A stretch of 64,000 nucleotides of DNA, taken from contig NZ_FOBO01000016.1 of NCBI RefSeq assembly GCF_900109855.1, positions 1-64,000 of the forward strand. The letters are read 5' to 3'. Below, piece after piece: positions 55,293-64,000 of this stretch. The stretch comes from Roseovarius tolerans. Lineage in GTDB: Bacteria; Pseudomonadota; Alphaproteobacteria; Rhodobacterales; Rhodobacteraceae. Made by a program: the position numbers and the translations under genes. Under the pieces are notes generated by a model. The model was given only the letters and a program-made list of their open reading frames with translations, was not told where the DNA came from and searched no databases. Numbering within the stretch: the first letter of the stretch is position 1; every line of letters begins with the position of its first letter.

Positions 55293-56249
55293 TTATCGTT
55301 TTGTCTGGTCTGCCTGAAGGCTTTCGCCCGGGGCCGGTTCACCGACCCTCATGATTTCCCACTGTAACGCTATTCCACTGTTTTGGAAAACCCTTTTTCG
55401 CACCTCTTCGCCCAGTCCTTCGAGATCGGCGGCGCTTGCCCCGCCAGTATTGATCAGGAAGTTGGGGTGCTTCTCGCTCATCTGTGCCGCCCCGCGCCGC
55501 GCGCCGCGCAAACCGGCCTCATCGATGACCTTCCACGCCTTGAGATCATGGACATCATCGGCACGACCCGTCGAGGAAAACCCGGCGGGATTGCGAAAGG
55601 TACTTCCGGCGCTGCGGTCCTTGGTGGGCTGCGTGGCATCGCGACGTGCGAGTTGTTCCTCCATCCGCGCCAGCAGGACCTCGGGTGCGCCAGACTGCCC
55701 CTTGAACGTGGCCTCGGTGATCACGCAGCCCTCGGGCAGGTCGCTGTGGCGATAGGCGAAGTTCAGATCCTGCGGGGTGAGGGTCAACCACTCACCGTTG
55801 CGCGTCACCGCCCGCGCCTCGATCAGATGATCGGCCACGTAAGCGCCGTAGCAGCCCGCATTCATCCGCACCGCGCCACCGATGCTGCCGGGGATGGTGC
55901 GCAGGAACGTAAGATCCACCCCGGCCTCGGCGGCCCGCCGCGCCACATGCGCATCGAGCGCGGCCGCCCCGGCGATCACCCGGGTGCCCTCGATGCGAAT
56001 ATCGTTGAAGCCGCGCCCGAGGCGGATCACCACACCGCGCAAGCCGCCGTCGCGCACGATGAGATTGCTGCCCACCCCCATTGGGAAAACCGGGATGTCC
56101 GGGGCGAGTGCCGCCAGAAACCCTGCGAGATCCTCCGGGTCGGCAGGCTGGAACAGCCACTCCGCCGGGCCACCCACGCGCAGCCATGTCAGGTCGGATA
56201 GCGGGCGGTCGGGCGTCAGCCTGCCGCGGGTCTGGGGAAGCTCTGTCAT
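55293..56249 (-). CDS. murB: UDP-N-acetylenolpyruvoylglucosamine reductase
   Basis: A 318-residue FAD enzyme that reduces enolpyruvyl-UDP-GlcNAc to UDP-MurNAc. It has the FAD region [23 protein letters not shown] and [22 protein letters not shown]. The catalytic Ser lies in [11 protein letters not shown], and [29 protein letters not shown] follows. It is the type I short form. ATG 56249 is used; codons to 56270 are unsupported. Three palindromes lie upstream. Confidence 0.96.
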   Translation of the reverse strand: MTELPQTRGRLTPDRPLSDLTWLRVGGPAEWLFQPADPEDLAGFLAALAPDIPVFPMGVGSNLIVRDGGLRGVVIRLGRGFNDIRIEGTRVIAGAAALDAHVARRAAEAGVDLTFLRTIPGSIGGAVRMNAGCYGAYVADHLIEARAVTRNGEWLTLTPQDLNFAYRHSDLPEGCVITEATFKGQSGAPEVLLARMEEQLARRDATQPTKDRSAGSTFRNPAGFSSTGRADDVHDLKAWKVIDEAGLRGARRGAAQMSEKHPNFLINTGGASAADLEGLGEEVRKRVFQNSGIALQWEIMRVGEPAPGESLQADQTKR

Positions 56250-56295
56250 GGCTCCGCTTTTGCCCTGCACCGTGCGAAAGGTAAAGAGCGCGGCA

Positions 56296-56361
56296 ACGGC
56301 CTTGCAAGGCCGTCGAACAAGCCGTTTTCAAACGGCTTGCAATCGTTTTGCAAAACGATTG
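56296..56361. repeat. Three consecutive perfect palindromes
   Basis: ACGGCCTTGCAAGGCCGT (56296-56313), AAGCCGTTTTCAAACGGCTT (56319-56338) and a 22-base palindrome with TCGTTTTGCAAAACGA at its core (56340-56361) lie head to tail. They are linked by a few bases, between murB and the DUF2484 gene. Their growing lengths and shared TTGCAA-type centres suggest a repeat unit or an RNA structure. Confidence 0.75.
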
Positions 56362-56364
56362 TGC

Positions 56365-56610
56365 CTACTCCAGCCGACGGCGCAGCCAGCGACCCAGATA
56401 GATCACCGGCCAGCGCAGCACGCTCATTCCGGCCACCAGCACCAGCAGGCCGATCCATGGCCCGTTCTGGTATGTCACGAACCCGAGGAGCGGCACGCCA
56501 ATCGCGATCAGCACATAGGCGCGGCGCCAGTGATTGTCGCGCGAGGGCAGCGTCGCCAGCACATTCGCCACGACCGCCCAGAGACAGGCCAGAGCCAGCG
56601 AAAGCGTCAT
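56365..56610 (-). CDS. DUF2484 family small membrane protein
   Basis: An 81-residue protein with two or three hydrophobic helices (TLSLALACLWAVVANVLATL; AYVLIAIGVPLLGFVTY; PWIGLLVLVAGMSVL), ending in a basic tail (RWLRRRLE). It matches DUF2484, found next to murB and murC in Rhodobacterales. It may act in cell-wall synthesis, but no function is shown. ATG 56610 overlaps the permease stop by ATGA. A longer frame upstream is a shadow of the permease. Confidence 0.8.
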   Translation of the reverse strand: MTLSLALACLWAVVANVLATLPSRDNHWRRAYVLIAIGVPLLGFVTYQNGPWIGLLVLVAGMSVLRWPVIYLGRWLRRRLE

Positions 56611-57797
56611 CCTGCGCCTCCCGTAAAGCTTGCGATCAGCGCGGCCAGGGCCGCGAGAAGGCCAAAGACCGGCACTGCCATCGGCACCCGGAACGCGGCC
56701 TCTGCGCTTGCGCGCTTCATCGCGATCAGCGCCGCGTTGACCAGAACGAAGACGGTCAGGAGCAGCGTGGAGGTCAGCCCCGCGAGATCGGCCACCGGCA
56801 AAAGGAGCGCCCCCGCGATCACCGCCGCGCCAATCAGAAGCGTCGCGCGCAGGGGGGTACCGAAGCGCGGATGCGCGTGGTGAAAGCCCGCAAGCGCAGT
56901 GCTGCGCCGCCCGAGACCGAAGAGAACCCGGCTCGCCATCACCATCTGCGCCAGCACCCCATTGAGCGCCGCCGCCACCGCGATAAGCGAGAGAAACGCC
57001 GCGCTGCCGCCGCGCCCGGCCTGCCACACCAGTGCCAGCGGCTGTTCGCTGCCTGCGAGCGTGGCGAGTGGCACGGCGCGCACCGCCGCTACGCTGACCA
57101 GCGCATAGAGCGCGCTCGTGATCACCAGTGACAAGAGGATTGCGCGCGGCAGGATGCGCTCCGGCTCGCGCACCTCCTCGGCCATGTTGACGATATCCTC
57201 GAAGCCGATGAAGGCGAAGAAGGCCAGAACCGCGCCAGCCATGACGCCTGACCAGACCAGATCGCCGCCCGCCTGCCAGTCAGGCGCGGGCACGGCGGTA
57301 AAGCCTGCGAAGACCACCATAGCCAACCCTGCAACCTCGACCACGGTGAAGAGCGCCGCAAGGGCGAGACTTTCGAGCACGCCCGCAATCGCCACCGCCA
57401 TCAGCGCCAGCCCGAGGACCACAACCGACGGCGTGAACGGCAGCCCCGTCACAGCGCCCAGATAGCCTACCCCGCCGCGCAGCACCGCCGCCGCCGAGAT
57501 CGCCCCGGCCGCGACGATGGCCAGGCCGACAGCCGTGCCGAGCCAGGGCAGGTTGAGCCCCTTGGCGACGAAGATCGCCTCGCCCGCCGCCTCGGGCAGG
57601 CGGGTGGAAAACTCCGCATAGCTGAGCGCCGTCGGGGCCGCGATCACGCCTGCCAGAACAAAAGCCAGCGGGGCCCAGATGCCGGCCTCGGCCACCACCG
57701 CGCCCACCAGCACGTAGATCCCTGCGCCCACCATGACCCCCACGCCATAGGCGGTCAGGAGGCCCAGACCGATCCGGCGTTTGAGGGCCTCTGCCAT
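56607..57797 (-). CDS. APC-family amino-acid permease
   Basis: A 396-residue polytopic protein with about 11-12 membrane helices. GLLTAYGVGVMVGAGIYVLVG is the APC helix-1 motif, and FIGFEDIVNMAEEVREPER is the conserved loop of the superfamily. The substrate is probably an amino acid or amine. It lies inside the mur/fts cluster, 5 bases from murC and overlapping the DUF2484 start, so it is cotranscribed. This is not a standard member of the cluster. ATG 57797 has GGGGAT upstream. Confidence 0.88.
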   Translation of the reverse strand: MAEALKRRIGLGLLTAYGVGVMVGAGIYVLVGAVVAEAGIWAPLAFVLAGVIAAPTALSYAEFSTRLPEAAGEAIFVAKGLNLPWLGTAVGLAIVAAGAISAAAVLRGGVGYLGAVTGLPFTPSVVVLGLALMAVAIAGVLESLALAALFTVVEVAGLAMVVFAGFTAVPAPDWQAGGDLVWSGVMAGAVLAFFAFIGFEDIVNMAEEVREPERILPRAILLSLVITSALYALVSVAAVRAVPLATLAGSEQPLALVWQAGRGGSAAFLSLIAVAAALNGVLAQMVMASRVLFGLGRRSTALAGFHHAHPRFGTPLRATLLIGAAVIAGALLLPVADLAGLTSTLLLTVFVLVNAALIAMKRASAEAAFRVPMAVPVFGLLAALAALIASFTGGAG

Positions 57798-57802
57798 GCG
57801 CG

Positions 57803-59200
57803 CTATCCCCGCAAGCGTCCGGGCAGGGCATTGGCCCATGCGCTGATCGTGCCCGCACCAAGGCAGACGACCATATCACCGGGACGGGCGGTTTCCCGCA
57901 CCATCCGTTCCAGATCGTCCTCATTGTCGAGCGCCACCGCGTGCCGGTGGCCGTGCCGGATGAGCCCCGCCACAAGATCGTCGCGCGAGGCACCGGCGAT
58001 CGGGTCTTCGCCCGCCGCATAGACCTCGGCGATGCCAACCACATCGGCCTCGTTGAAACAGCCGCAGAAATCCTCGAAGAGCGAGGACAGGCGCGAATAG
58101 CGATGCGGCTGATGCACCGCGATCACCTTGCCTTCGGTCGCCTGCCGCGCCGCGCGCAGCACGGCGGCGATCTCGACCGGGTGGTGGCCGTAATCGTCGA
58201 TCACGGTCACACCATTCACCTCGCCCACGCGGGTGAATCGGCGATTGACGCCGCCAAAGCTCGCGAGAGCCGTGCGGATCTCGTCGCGCTTCATGCCAAG
58301 GTGGCGGGCCACCGCGACCGCACTCAGCGCGTTGGAGACGTTGTGATCGCCGGGCATCGGCAAGCTGCAGCCTTCAATCATCCGCCCTTCGGCCTGAAGT
58401 GCCACATCGAAATGCGCGACACCCTTCTCGTAGCGCAGGTTCACCGCGCGCACATCGGCCTGCGCGTTGAACCCGTATGTCAGCACCCGCCGGTCACTGA
58501 TCCGGCCGACCAGCGCCTGCACCTCGGGATGATCCGTGCAGCACACCGCGAGGCCATAGAACGGGATATTGCTTAAGAAATCGTGAAAGCCCTGTCGCAA
58601 GCGGTCAAAATCGCCCCAATGCTCCATATGTTCGGGGTCGATATTGGTGACGATGGCGATGGTCGCGGGCAGTCGGTTGAAGGTGCCGTCGCTCTCGTCG
58701 GCCTCGACCACCATCCATTCGCCCTGCCCCATCCGCGCGTTCGATCCGTAGGCGTGAATGATGCCCCCGTTGATCACCGTCGGGTCGATGCCACCCTTGA
58801 CCAGCAGTTCGGCCACCAGCGTCGTCGTGGTGGTCTTGCCGTGGGTGCCCGCCACCGCGATGTTGGATTTGAGCCGCATGAGTTCGGCCAGCATCTCGGC
58901 CCGGCGCACCACCGGCAGGCCCTGACGGCGGGCCTCGTCAAGCTCGGCATTGCCCGGCTTGATGGCGGAGGAGATCACCACCACCTCAGCGCCACTCAGA
59001 TTGTCGGGCCGTTGCCCGATGAAAATCTCTGCCCCCATGCCCGCCAACCGCTCGGTGATCGGCGTCGCTTTCAGGTCGCTGCCCTGCACCTCGTAGCCGT
59101 GATTGATCAGCACCTCGGCGATGCCCGACATACCGATCCCGCCGATGCCGACGAAATGGATCGGGCCGACATCGGTCGGAAGCTTGGTGGCTGCGTTCAT
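57803..59200 (-). CDS. murC: UDP-N-acetylmuramate--L-alanine ligase
   Basis: A 465-residue Mur ligase adding L-Ala to UDP-MurNAc. The N-terminal motif is [22 protein letters not shown]. The ATP loop is [18 protein letters not shown], followed by [24 protein letters not shown], and [13 protein letters not shown] [11 protein letters not shown], and [14 protein letters not shown]. Length is typical. The ATG overlaps the murG stop (ATGA). Confidence 0.96.
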   Translation of the reverse strand: MNAATKLPTDVGPIHFVGIGGIGMSGIAEVLINHGYEVQGSDLKATPITERLAGMGAEIFIGQRPDNLSGAEVVVISSAIKPGNAELDEARRQGLPVVRRAEMLAELMRLKSNIAVAGTHGKTTTTTLVAELLVKGGIDPTVINGGIIHAYGSNARMGQGEWMVVEADESDGTFNRLPATIAIVTNIDPEHMEHWGDFDRLRQGFHDFLSNIPFYGLAVCCTDHPEVQALVGRISDRRVLTYGFNAQADVRAVNLRYEKGVAHFDVALQAEGRMIEGCSLPMPGDHNVSNALSAVAVARHLGMKRDEIRTALASFGGVNRRFTRVGEVNGVTVIDDYGHHPVEIAAVLRAARQATEGKVIAVHQPHRYSRLSSLFEDFCGCFNEADVVGIAEVYAAGEDPIAGASRDDLVAGLIRHGHRHAVALDNEDDLERMVRETARPGDMVVCLGAGTISAWANALPGRLRG

Positions 59201-60303
59201 TGATCTTGCCCTTTACGTGCCAATTCCTCGACCATGTCGGCCAGTCGTTGCGGCGCATCGGGCAGACCCTGCGAGAGCGCCGCCTGCGCCATCATGCCCG
59301 CGCCCTGCGCGTCGCCAAGCACGGCCGCGATCTGCGCGCTGAGGCTGGTGCTGTCAAGCTTGCTCTCGGGGATGCGGATCGCGCCGCCAGCCTCGACCAG
59401 CCCGCGCGAATTGGCGCTCTGGTGGTCGGCTGCGGCGGCGGCGTAGGGAATGAGGATCGCGGGCCGTCCGATGACCGAGATGTCGGCGATGCTCGACGCG
59501 CCCGCGCGGCTGATCACCAACTGCGCCTCGCTCATCCGGCGCGGCACATCTCGGAAAAACGGCTGCACATCGGCGTCGATCCCGGCATCGGCGTAGAATT
59601 TGGCGACGCGGTCCATATCCTCTTCACGGGCCTGATGGCTGACGCGAAGATTGCGCAGGACCGTCTCGGGCAGTGCCGCCACGGCCCCGGGCACCACATC
59701 ACTGAGGATGCGCGCGCCCTGACTTCCGCCGATCACCAGCAGCGACATCGGGTAATCGCCCGGCGGAATGAAGGGGGCGCCTGCGCGCTCCAGCACCGCC
59801 GCGCGCACTGGGTTGCCGACATGTACGCCCTCGATCCCCTCGGGAAGGTCGGTGGGCCATGTGCCACAGGCCACCACGTCGACACGTTTCGCGAAAGTCC
59901 GGTTCACCCGTCCCAGAACGCCGTTTTGTTCATGCACCATGCGCGGGCGGCGCAGCAGATACGCCGCCGCGAGGGCGGGAATGGTCGGATAGCCGCCAAA
60001 GCCCACCACCGCATCCGGCTTCTCGCGCATCATCCGCAGGCTTGCGCCGAGGATTCCGCCCGCGATATGCAGCGGGGCCAGCAGCTTGTTCAGCACGCCA
60101 CCGCGCGCAAAGGTGGCGCTTGCGACCTGCTCGATATCGACCGAATGAGGAAAGCCGCCGACGTAACGCGCGCCCCGCGCGTCCGTGCTGAGCCGCACTC
60201 GCCAGCCGCGCCGCAGCATCACCTCGGCCAGCGCCTGCGCGGGAAACATGTGCCCGCCGGTACCGCCTGCCGCGATGATCAGAAGGGGTGCTCGTTCGGT
60301 CAT
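59197..60303 (-). CDS. murG: UDP-GlcNAc:lipid I N-acetylglucosaminyltransferase
   Basis: A 368-residue GT28 glycosyltransferase making lipid II at the inner membrane face. It has [65 protein letters not shown] and [26 protein letters not shown] 60303 is the family start; the frame to 60429 is a shadow. Sixteen bases separate it from ftsW. Confidence 0.96.
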   Translation of the reverse strand: MTERAPLLIIAAGGTGGHMFPAQALAEVMLRRGWRVRLSTDARGARYVGGFPHSVDIEQVASATFARGGVLNKLLAPLHIAGGILGASLRMMREKPDAVVGFGGYPTIPALAAAYLLRRPRMVHEQNGVLGRVNRTFAKRVDVVACGTWPTDLPEGIEGVHVGNPVRAAVLERAGAPFIPPGDYPMSLLVIGGSQGARILSDVVPGAVAALPETVLRNLRVSHQAREEDMDRVAKFYADAGIDADVQPFFRDVPRRMSEAQLVISRAGASSIADISVIGRPAILIPYAAAAADHQSANSRGLVEAGGAIRIPESKLDSTSLSAQIAAVLGDAQGAGMMAQAALSQGLPDAPQRLADMVEELARKGQDQ

Positions 60304-60319
60304 GCCTTGCCTCTCGCGC

Positions 60320-61483
60320 TTAGCGGCGTCCGCGCAACAGATCGCCGATCTGCCCTTGCGGACGGTTGCGGGTGAAGGCCAGCAGCATGCCCACCGCGAT
60401 GCCCCCCGCCACCACCGACGAACCGCCATAGCTGACGAAGGGCAGGGTCATGCCCTTGGCAGGCAAAAGCCGCACGGCGACCCCCATGTTGATCATCGCC
60501 TGCGCGCCGAAAATCGCAATGAGCCCGGTGCCTGCCAGCCGGATGAAGGGGTCACGCTCGCGCATCAGCCGCACCAGCGAGCGCACGACAATGCCGGTGT
60601 AGAGCGCGATGATGCACAACACCAGAACCAGCCCGTATTCCTCGGCGGCGACCGCGATGATGAAATCCGTATGCGCGTCCGGCAGGCTCCACTTCACCTG
60701 CCCCTCGCCCACACCAACACCAAAGAAGCCACCCTCGCGGATCGCGTTGGTGGCAAAGCCAAGCTGCGTCGTGGGGTCCAACTCAGGGCTGAGAAAGCCG
60801 TCGATACGGCGTGCGAAATGCTCGGAATTGGAATAGGCGAAACTGCCCACCAGCACCACGCCCCCGGCCATCGCCAGAAGCAGCGTGATCGGCGCACCGG
60901 CCACGAAATACATCACCCCCCAGCCAAAGAGCACCAGCGCCGCCTGCCCGAAATCGGGCTGCATGGCGAGAAAGGCAAGGATCACCATGGCCAGCAGGAA
61001 CGACCAGCTGAGCCCCGGCGGCCCGTTGATCTGCTGGCTTGCCGCCATCATCCAGGCGGCGACCACGACAAAGGCGGGCTTTAGAAATTCCGAAGGCTGC
61101 ACGCTGGCAAAGCCAAGACTGTACCAGCGCATCGCGCCCTTGCCGAAATCGGTGCCGAAGACCGGCAGCAGGATCAGCGCCACGAAAGCCGCGAGAAAGC
61201 CCATGACAGCCAGTCGCCGCACCAGGTCTGGCCGCATCATCGAGGTCAGTACCATCGCCACCAGCGCCAGCACCCCGAAGAACGCCTGTCGTTGCACATA
61301 GTGGAAGGGTGCCAGCCCGTTCTTCTCGGCCAGCGGCGGTGAGGCCGCCAGCCCCAGCAATATTCCGATACCGAAGAGGATCAGCACACAGGAGAACGAC
61401 CACTTGTCGATCGTGCGCCACCATTTGGGAAGGATGGGCTCAGCGTCCCTTTGGGGCACTGCCCCATAGACCATTTCCGTCAT
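60320..61483 (-). CDS. ftsW: SEDS peptidoglycan polymerase FtsW
   Basis: A 387-residue membrane protein with about ten helices, the septal glycan polymerase partnered by FtsI. It has [83 protein letters not shown] (in pieces along the C-terminal half) and [27 protein letters not shown] short basic C-terminal tail closes it. It is divergent from a flavoprotein gene. Confidence 0.95.
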   Translation of the reverse strand: MTEMVYGAVPQRDAEPILPKWWRTIDKWSFSCVLILFGIGILLGLAASPPLAEKNGLAPFHYVQRQAFFGVLALVAMVLTSMMRPDLVRRLAVMGFLAAFVALILLPVFGTDFGKGAMRWYSLGFASVQPSEFLKPAFVVVAAWMMAASQQINGPPGLSWSFLLAMVILAFLAMQPDFGQAALVLFGWGVMYFVAGAPITLLLAMAGGVVLVGSFAYSNSEHFARRIDGFLSPELDPTTQLGFATNAIREGGFFGVGVGEGQVKWSLPDAHTDFIIAVAAEEYGLVLVLCIIALYTGIVVRSLVRLMRERDPFIRLAGTGLIAIFGAQAMINMGVAVRLLPAKGMTLPFVSYGGSSVVAGGIAVGMLLAFTRNRPQGQIGDLLRGRR

Positions 61484-61610
61484 CTGCCTGCCGCCTCATG
61501 CATTTTGCGCCCCTTTTCGGGATCTAATGTATAGTCTAGCGATTTTTCAGCTCAGACGCCAGAACTATCCCCCTTGCCTTTCGGCGGGTTTTCGCGTTTC
61601 AGGCGCAGCC

Positions 61611-62798
61611 ATGACAGAGGCCATCGATACCCTCATTCTCGGCGCGGGGGCGGCCGGGCTGATGTGCGCGGCGCAGGCGGGGCCCGGCACGCTGGTGATC
61701 GACCATGCCCGCGCGCCCGGCGAAAAGATCCGCATCTCGGGCGGCGGGCGCTGCAACTTCACCAACCTGCACGCGGGGCCCGAGAATTTCCTGTCGGCCA
61801 ATCCGCATTTCTGCAAATCGGCCCTGTCGCGCTACACGCAATGGGATTTCATCGACCTCGTGGCGCGCCACGGCATCGCCTGGCATGAAAAGACGCTTGG
61901 CCAGCTTTTCTGTGACGGCAAGGCCACCCAGATCATCGCCATGCTGGTCGAGGAGTTGCGCGGCGCGGGAGCCGATCTGTGGCTTTCGACGCGGCTGGTG
62001 GATCTCAGCCATGACGGCAGCCGCTTTCACGCGGTGCTGGAGCGCGACGGCGCGCGCGTGACCCTCAGCCCGCGCAACCTTGTGCTGGCCACGGGGGGCA
62101 AGTCGATCCCCAAGATGGGGGCGACGGGGCTCGCCTATGAGATCGCGCAACGATTTGGTCACACGCTGACCGAGACGCGCCCGGCGCTGGTGCCCTTCAC
62201 CTTTTCCGAAGCACCCTTCGCGCCCCTCTCGGGCACCGCCCTGCCAGTGCGCGCCGCCTGCAACGGCACGGAGTTCGAGGAGGCGGCACTTTTCACGCAT
62301 CGGGGCCTCTCCGGCCCGGCAATCCTGCAAATTTCGTCCTTCTGGCGCGAGGGCGAAGCGATCACGCTCGATCTCGACCCCGAGGCGCGGCTATATGAGG
62401 CGCTGCGCGCGCAACGCCAGAGCCAGGGCCGCCGCAACCTAAGCACGGAACTCGGCCACCACCTGCCCGCCAAGCTGATCGGCCATCTTGCCCCCGCACT
62501 CGGCCTTTCGGGCAACCTGGCGGATCAGTCCGACGCCCGGCTGGCCGAGATCACGGATACCTTACGCGGCTGGACGCTGAAGCCCACCGGCACCGAGGGC
62601 TACCGCACCGCCGAGGTCACGCTTGGCGGGATCGACACCGGCGGGCTGTCCTCGAAAACCATGGAGTCGCAGCACCTGCCGGGCCTTTATGCCATCGGCG
62701 AGGCGGTGGATGTGACTGGCTGGCTCGGCGGCTATAATTTCCAATGGGCCTGGTCGTCGGGCTGGGCCGCGGGACAGGCGATCGCGGCGCGGGGGTGA
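61611..62798 (+). CDS. HI0933/BaiN-type NAD(P)/FAD-dependent oxidoreductase
   Basis: A 395-residue flavoprotein of the HI0933 (YhiN) family. The dinucleotide motif is LILGAGAAGLMCAAQAG and the signature GGGRCNFTN follows. LATGGKSIPKMGATGLAYEIA and the C-terminal LYAIGEAVDVTGWLGGYNFQWAWSSG complete the FAD fold. The reaction is unknown for most members. ATG 61611 is chosen for the domain start. It is the only plus-strand gene in the cluster, between ftsW and murD. Confidence 0.9.
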   Translation: MTEAIDTLILGAGAAGLMCAAQAGPGTLVIDHARAPGEKIRISGGGRCNFTNLHAGPENFLSANPHFCKSALSRYTQWDFIDLVARHGIAWHEKTLGQLFCDGKATQIIAMLVEELRGAGADLWLSTRLVDLSHDGSRFHAVLERDGARVTLSPRNLVLATGGKSIPKMGATGLAYEIAQRFGHTLTETRPALVPFTFSEAPFAPLSGTALPVRAACNGTEFEEAALFTHRGLSGPAILQISSFWREGEAITLDLDPEARLYEALRAQRQSQGRRNLSTELGHHLPAKLIGHLAPALGLSGNLADQSDARLAEITDTLRGWTLKPTGTEGYRTAEVTLGGIDTGGLSSKTMESQHLPGLYAIGEAVDVTGWLGGYNFQWAWSSGWAAGQAIAARG

Positions 62799-62810
62799 GA
62801 GGTCAGGATT

Positions 62811-62866
62811 GAGTATTTGCACCATAAAGAAACCCGCATTCCCGCTTCTTTTTGGCAAAAATACTC
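62811..62866. repeat. Inverted pair of GAGTATTT motifs
   Basis: A plus-strand GAGTATTTGCACCATAAAG copy (62811-62831) faces a minus-strand GAGTATTTTTGCCAAAAAG copy (62845-62866), 13 bases apart, between two convergent stop codons. It may act as a two-way terminator, since GAGTATTT and AAATACTC can pair. Confidence 0.55.
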
Positions 62867-62877
62867 ATGATCCACGC

Positions 62878-64000
62878 TCACAGCCGGGCGCGCACCTCCG
62901 CTATGAAATCCTCGCCGCGCTGCTCGAAATTGTCGTATTGATCAAAGCTGGCGGCTGCCGGTGCGAGCAGCACCACCTCGCCCGGCGCGGCCTCGGACAT
63001 GGCGGCCTCGACGGCGCGGGCCATGGTGGTGCAGATTTCCACCTCCACCCCTTCGAGACCGAGGGCGAATTGCGCCGCCTCGCGCCCGATGACGTAAGCC
63101 TTGCGCACATGATCGAGGCCGGGTTTCAGCCCGGCAAGCCCGCCGTCTTTCTCCAGCCCGCCGCAGATCCAGCGGATGTTGTCGAAGGCCAGCAGCGCCT
63201 GCAGGGCGGCATCGACATTGGTGGCCTTGCTGTCATTGACGATGCGCACGCCGTCCCGCTCGGCCACGGTCTGGCTGCGATGCGGCAGGCCCGCGAAGCT
63301 GTGAAAGGCGGCCTCGATCACCCGGGGGGCGAGGCCGAGCGTGCGGCAGGCGGCATAGGCGGCGCAGGCGTTCTGGTGGTTGTGGCGGCCCGGCAGGCCG
63401 GGCACCGCGCGCAGGTCGATTGAGGCGACCTGCTTGCCCTTGCGGTATTCGCTGAGAAAGCCCTTGTTCGCGAAAACCATCCAGCCGGGGCCCGAGAGCT
63501 TGCGCGCGACCGAGACGCGGATCACCCGGTCGTCGCCCGGTGCCTCGCTCAGCTGCCCCGCGAGATACCGCCCCTCGTCCTCGTCGACGCCGATCACCGC
63601 GCGGTCTGGCCCGCCCTCGGCAAAGAGCCGCCGCTTGGCCGCGAAATACCCGCCCAGACCGGCATGGCGGTCGAGGTGATCGGGGGAGAGGTTGGTGAAC
63701 ACGGCCACGTCCGGCGTCAGCGCGCGGGCGAGATCGGTCTGGTAGCTGGAAAGCTCCAGCACCACCACGCCGCCATCGCCCGGCGGGTCAATGTCGAGCA
63801 CCCCGCGCCCGATATTTCCGGCCAGTTGCGCCTGCTTTCCCGCCTCTGTCAGGACATGGTGGATGAGGGCGGATGTCGTTGATTTTCCATTGCTTCCGGT
63901 CACGGCGATGACCTTGGGCGGCTGGTCGAACCCGTTCCAGTCCGGCGTGGCGAGCGAGCGGAAGAAGAGCCCGATATCGTTGTCCACCGGCACGCCCGCC
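62878..64000 (-). CDS. murD: UDP-N-acetylmuramoylalanine--D-glutamate ligase, partial
   Basis: The C-terminal about 374 residues of MurD, which adds D-Glu to UDP-MurNAc-L-Ala. The ATP loop is [21 protein letters not shown], followed by [47 protein letters not shown], and [21 protein letters not shown]. The 5' end lies beyond the window; a GTG at 63993 is an internal codon, since the ATP loop lies at only about residue 30 there but near 110 in the full enzyme. Confidence 0.95.
   Translation of the reverse strand, partial: AGVPVDNDIGLFFRSLATPDWNGFDQPPKVIAVTGSNGKSTTSALIHHVLTEAGKQAQLAGNIGRGVLDIDPPGDGGVVVLELSSYQTDLARALTPDVAVFTNLSPDHLDRHAGLGGYFAAKRRLFAEGGPDRAVIGVDEDEGRYLAGQLSEAPGDDRVIRVSVARKLSGPGWMVFANKGFLSEYRKGKQVASIDLRAVPGLPGRHNHQNACAAYAACRTLGLAPRVIEAAFHSFAGLPHRSQTVAERDGVRIVNDSKATNVDAALQALLAFDNIRWICGGLEKDGGLAGLKPGLDHVRKAYVIGREAAQFALGLEGVEVEICTTMARAVEAAMSEAAPGEVVLLAPAAASFDQYDNFEQRGEDFIAEVRARL

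Overview
The window is high-GC chromosomal DNA of an alphaproteobacterium of the order Rhodobacterales, most likely a Roseobacter-type aerobic anoxygenic phototroph. The signs are a puf/bch/crt photosynthesis gene cluster in Rhodobacter order with paired PpsR/CrtJ operators, a glnB-glnA operon and a division/cell-wall (dcw) cluster of alphaproteobacterial type. No rRNA, tRNA or CRISPR array was seen. About 52 genes can be supported, most of them on the minus strand.

Positions 1-18,250 are an accessory region of stress, redox and regulator genes with several broken genes. A winged-helix/TPR regulator and an N-terminally short GntR regulator are followed by an SDR, a VOC protein and an MDR divergent from a LysR gene. 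Next comes a run of seven minus-strand genes at 5,859-10,806: an azoreductase-AhpD fusion, a YHS protein, a Tat-exported isochorismatase-like hydrolase, a 60-residue secreted protein, a PNPOx-like protein, a DUF1348 protein and an AhpD-like protein. A divergent TetR gene and two matching operators suggest they form one redox or electrophile response unit. An AraC gene lies beside NmrA-like and DUF1330 genes that share an upstream motif of two GGTCAA repeats. Decayed pieces include an IS110-type transposase tail, a headless alpha/beta hydrolase and a BKACE (DUF849) fragment at the edge of the photosynthesis cluster. An SLC13-type transporter precedes that edge.

Positions 18,267-33,885 are half of a photosynthesis gene cluster. 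On the minus strand, reading from crtE, lie crtE, crtF, bchC, bchX, a small ORF, bchY, bchZ, pufQ, pufB, pufA, pufL, pufM, pufC and dxs. On the plus strand lie crtD and crtC. Together they supply isoprenoid precursor (Dxs), GGPP (CrtE), late spheroidene-type carotenoid steps (CrtC, CrtD, CrtF), chlorin reduction and side-chain oxidation for bacteriochlorophyll a (BchXYZ, BchC), and the LH1-reaction centre. PufC has only three CXXCH haem sites, and pufX is absent. bchFNBHLM, puhA, crtA, crtI and crtB are not in the window.

Positions 33,889-45,219 are housekeeping: nnr, glnB-glnA with a clear terminator, two related unknown membrane-anchored proteins flanking a lytic transglycosylase, a periplasmic phosphoesterase-like protein, a DUF3445/DUF6314 pair, purB, a small secreted Cys protein and an M20 amidohydrolase. 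Positions 45,381-64,000 hold a DEAD-box helicase followed by the dcw cluster in reverse: recN, bamD, ftsZ, ftsA, ftsQ, ddl, murB, a DUF2484 gene, an APC permease, murC, murG, ftsW, a plus-strand HI0933-type flavoprotein and murD, which runs off the window. lpxC, usual between ftsZ and bamD in relatives, is not there. An amino-acid permease sits inside the cluster, and three perfect palindromes lie upstream of murB.
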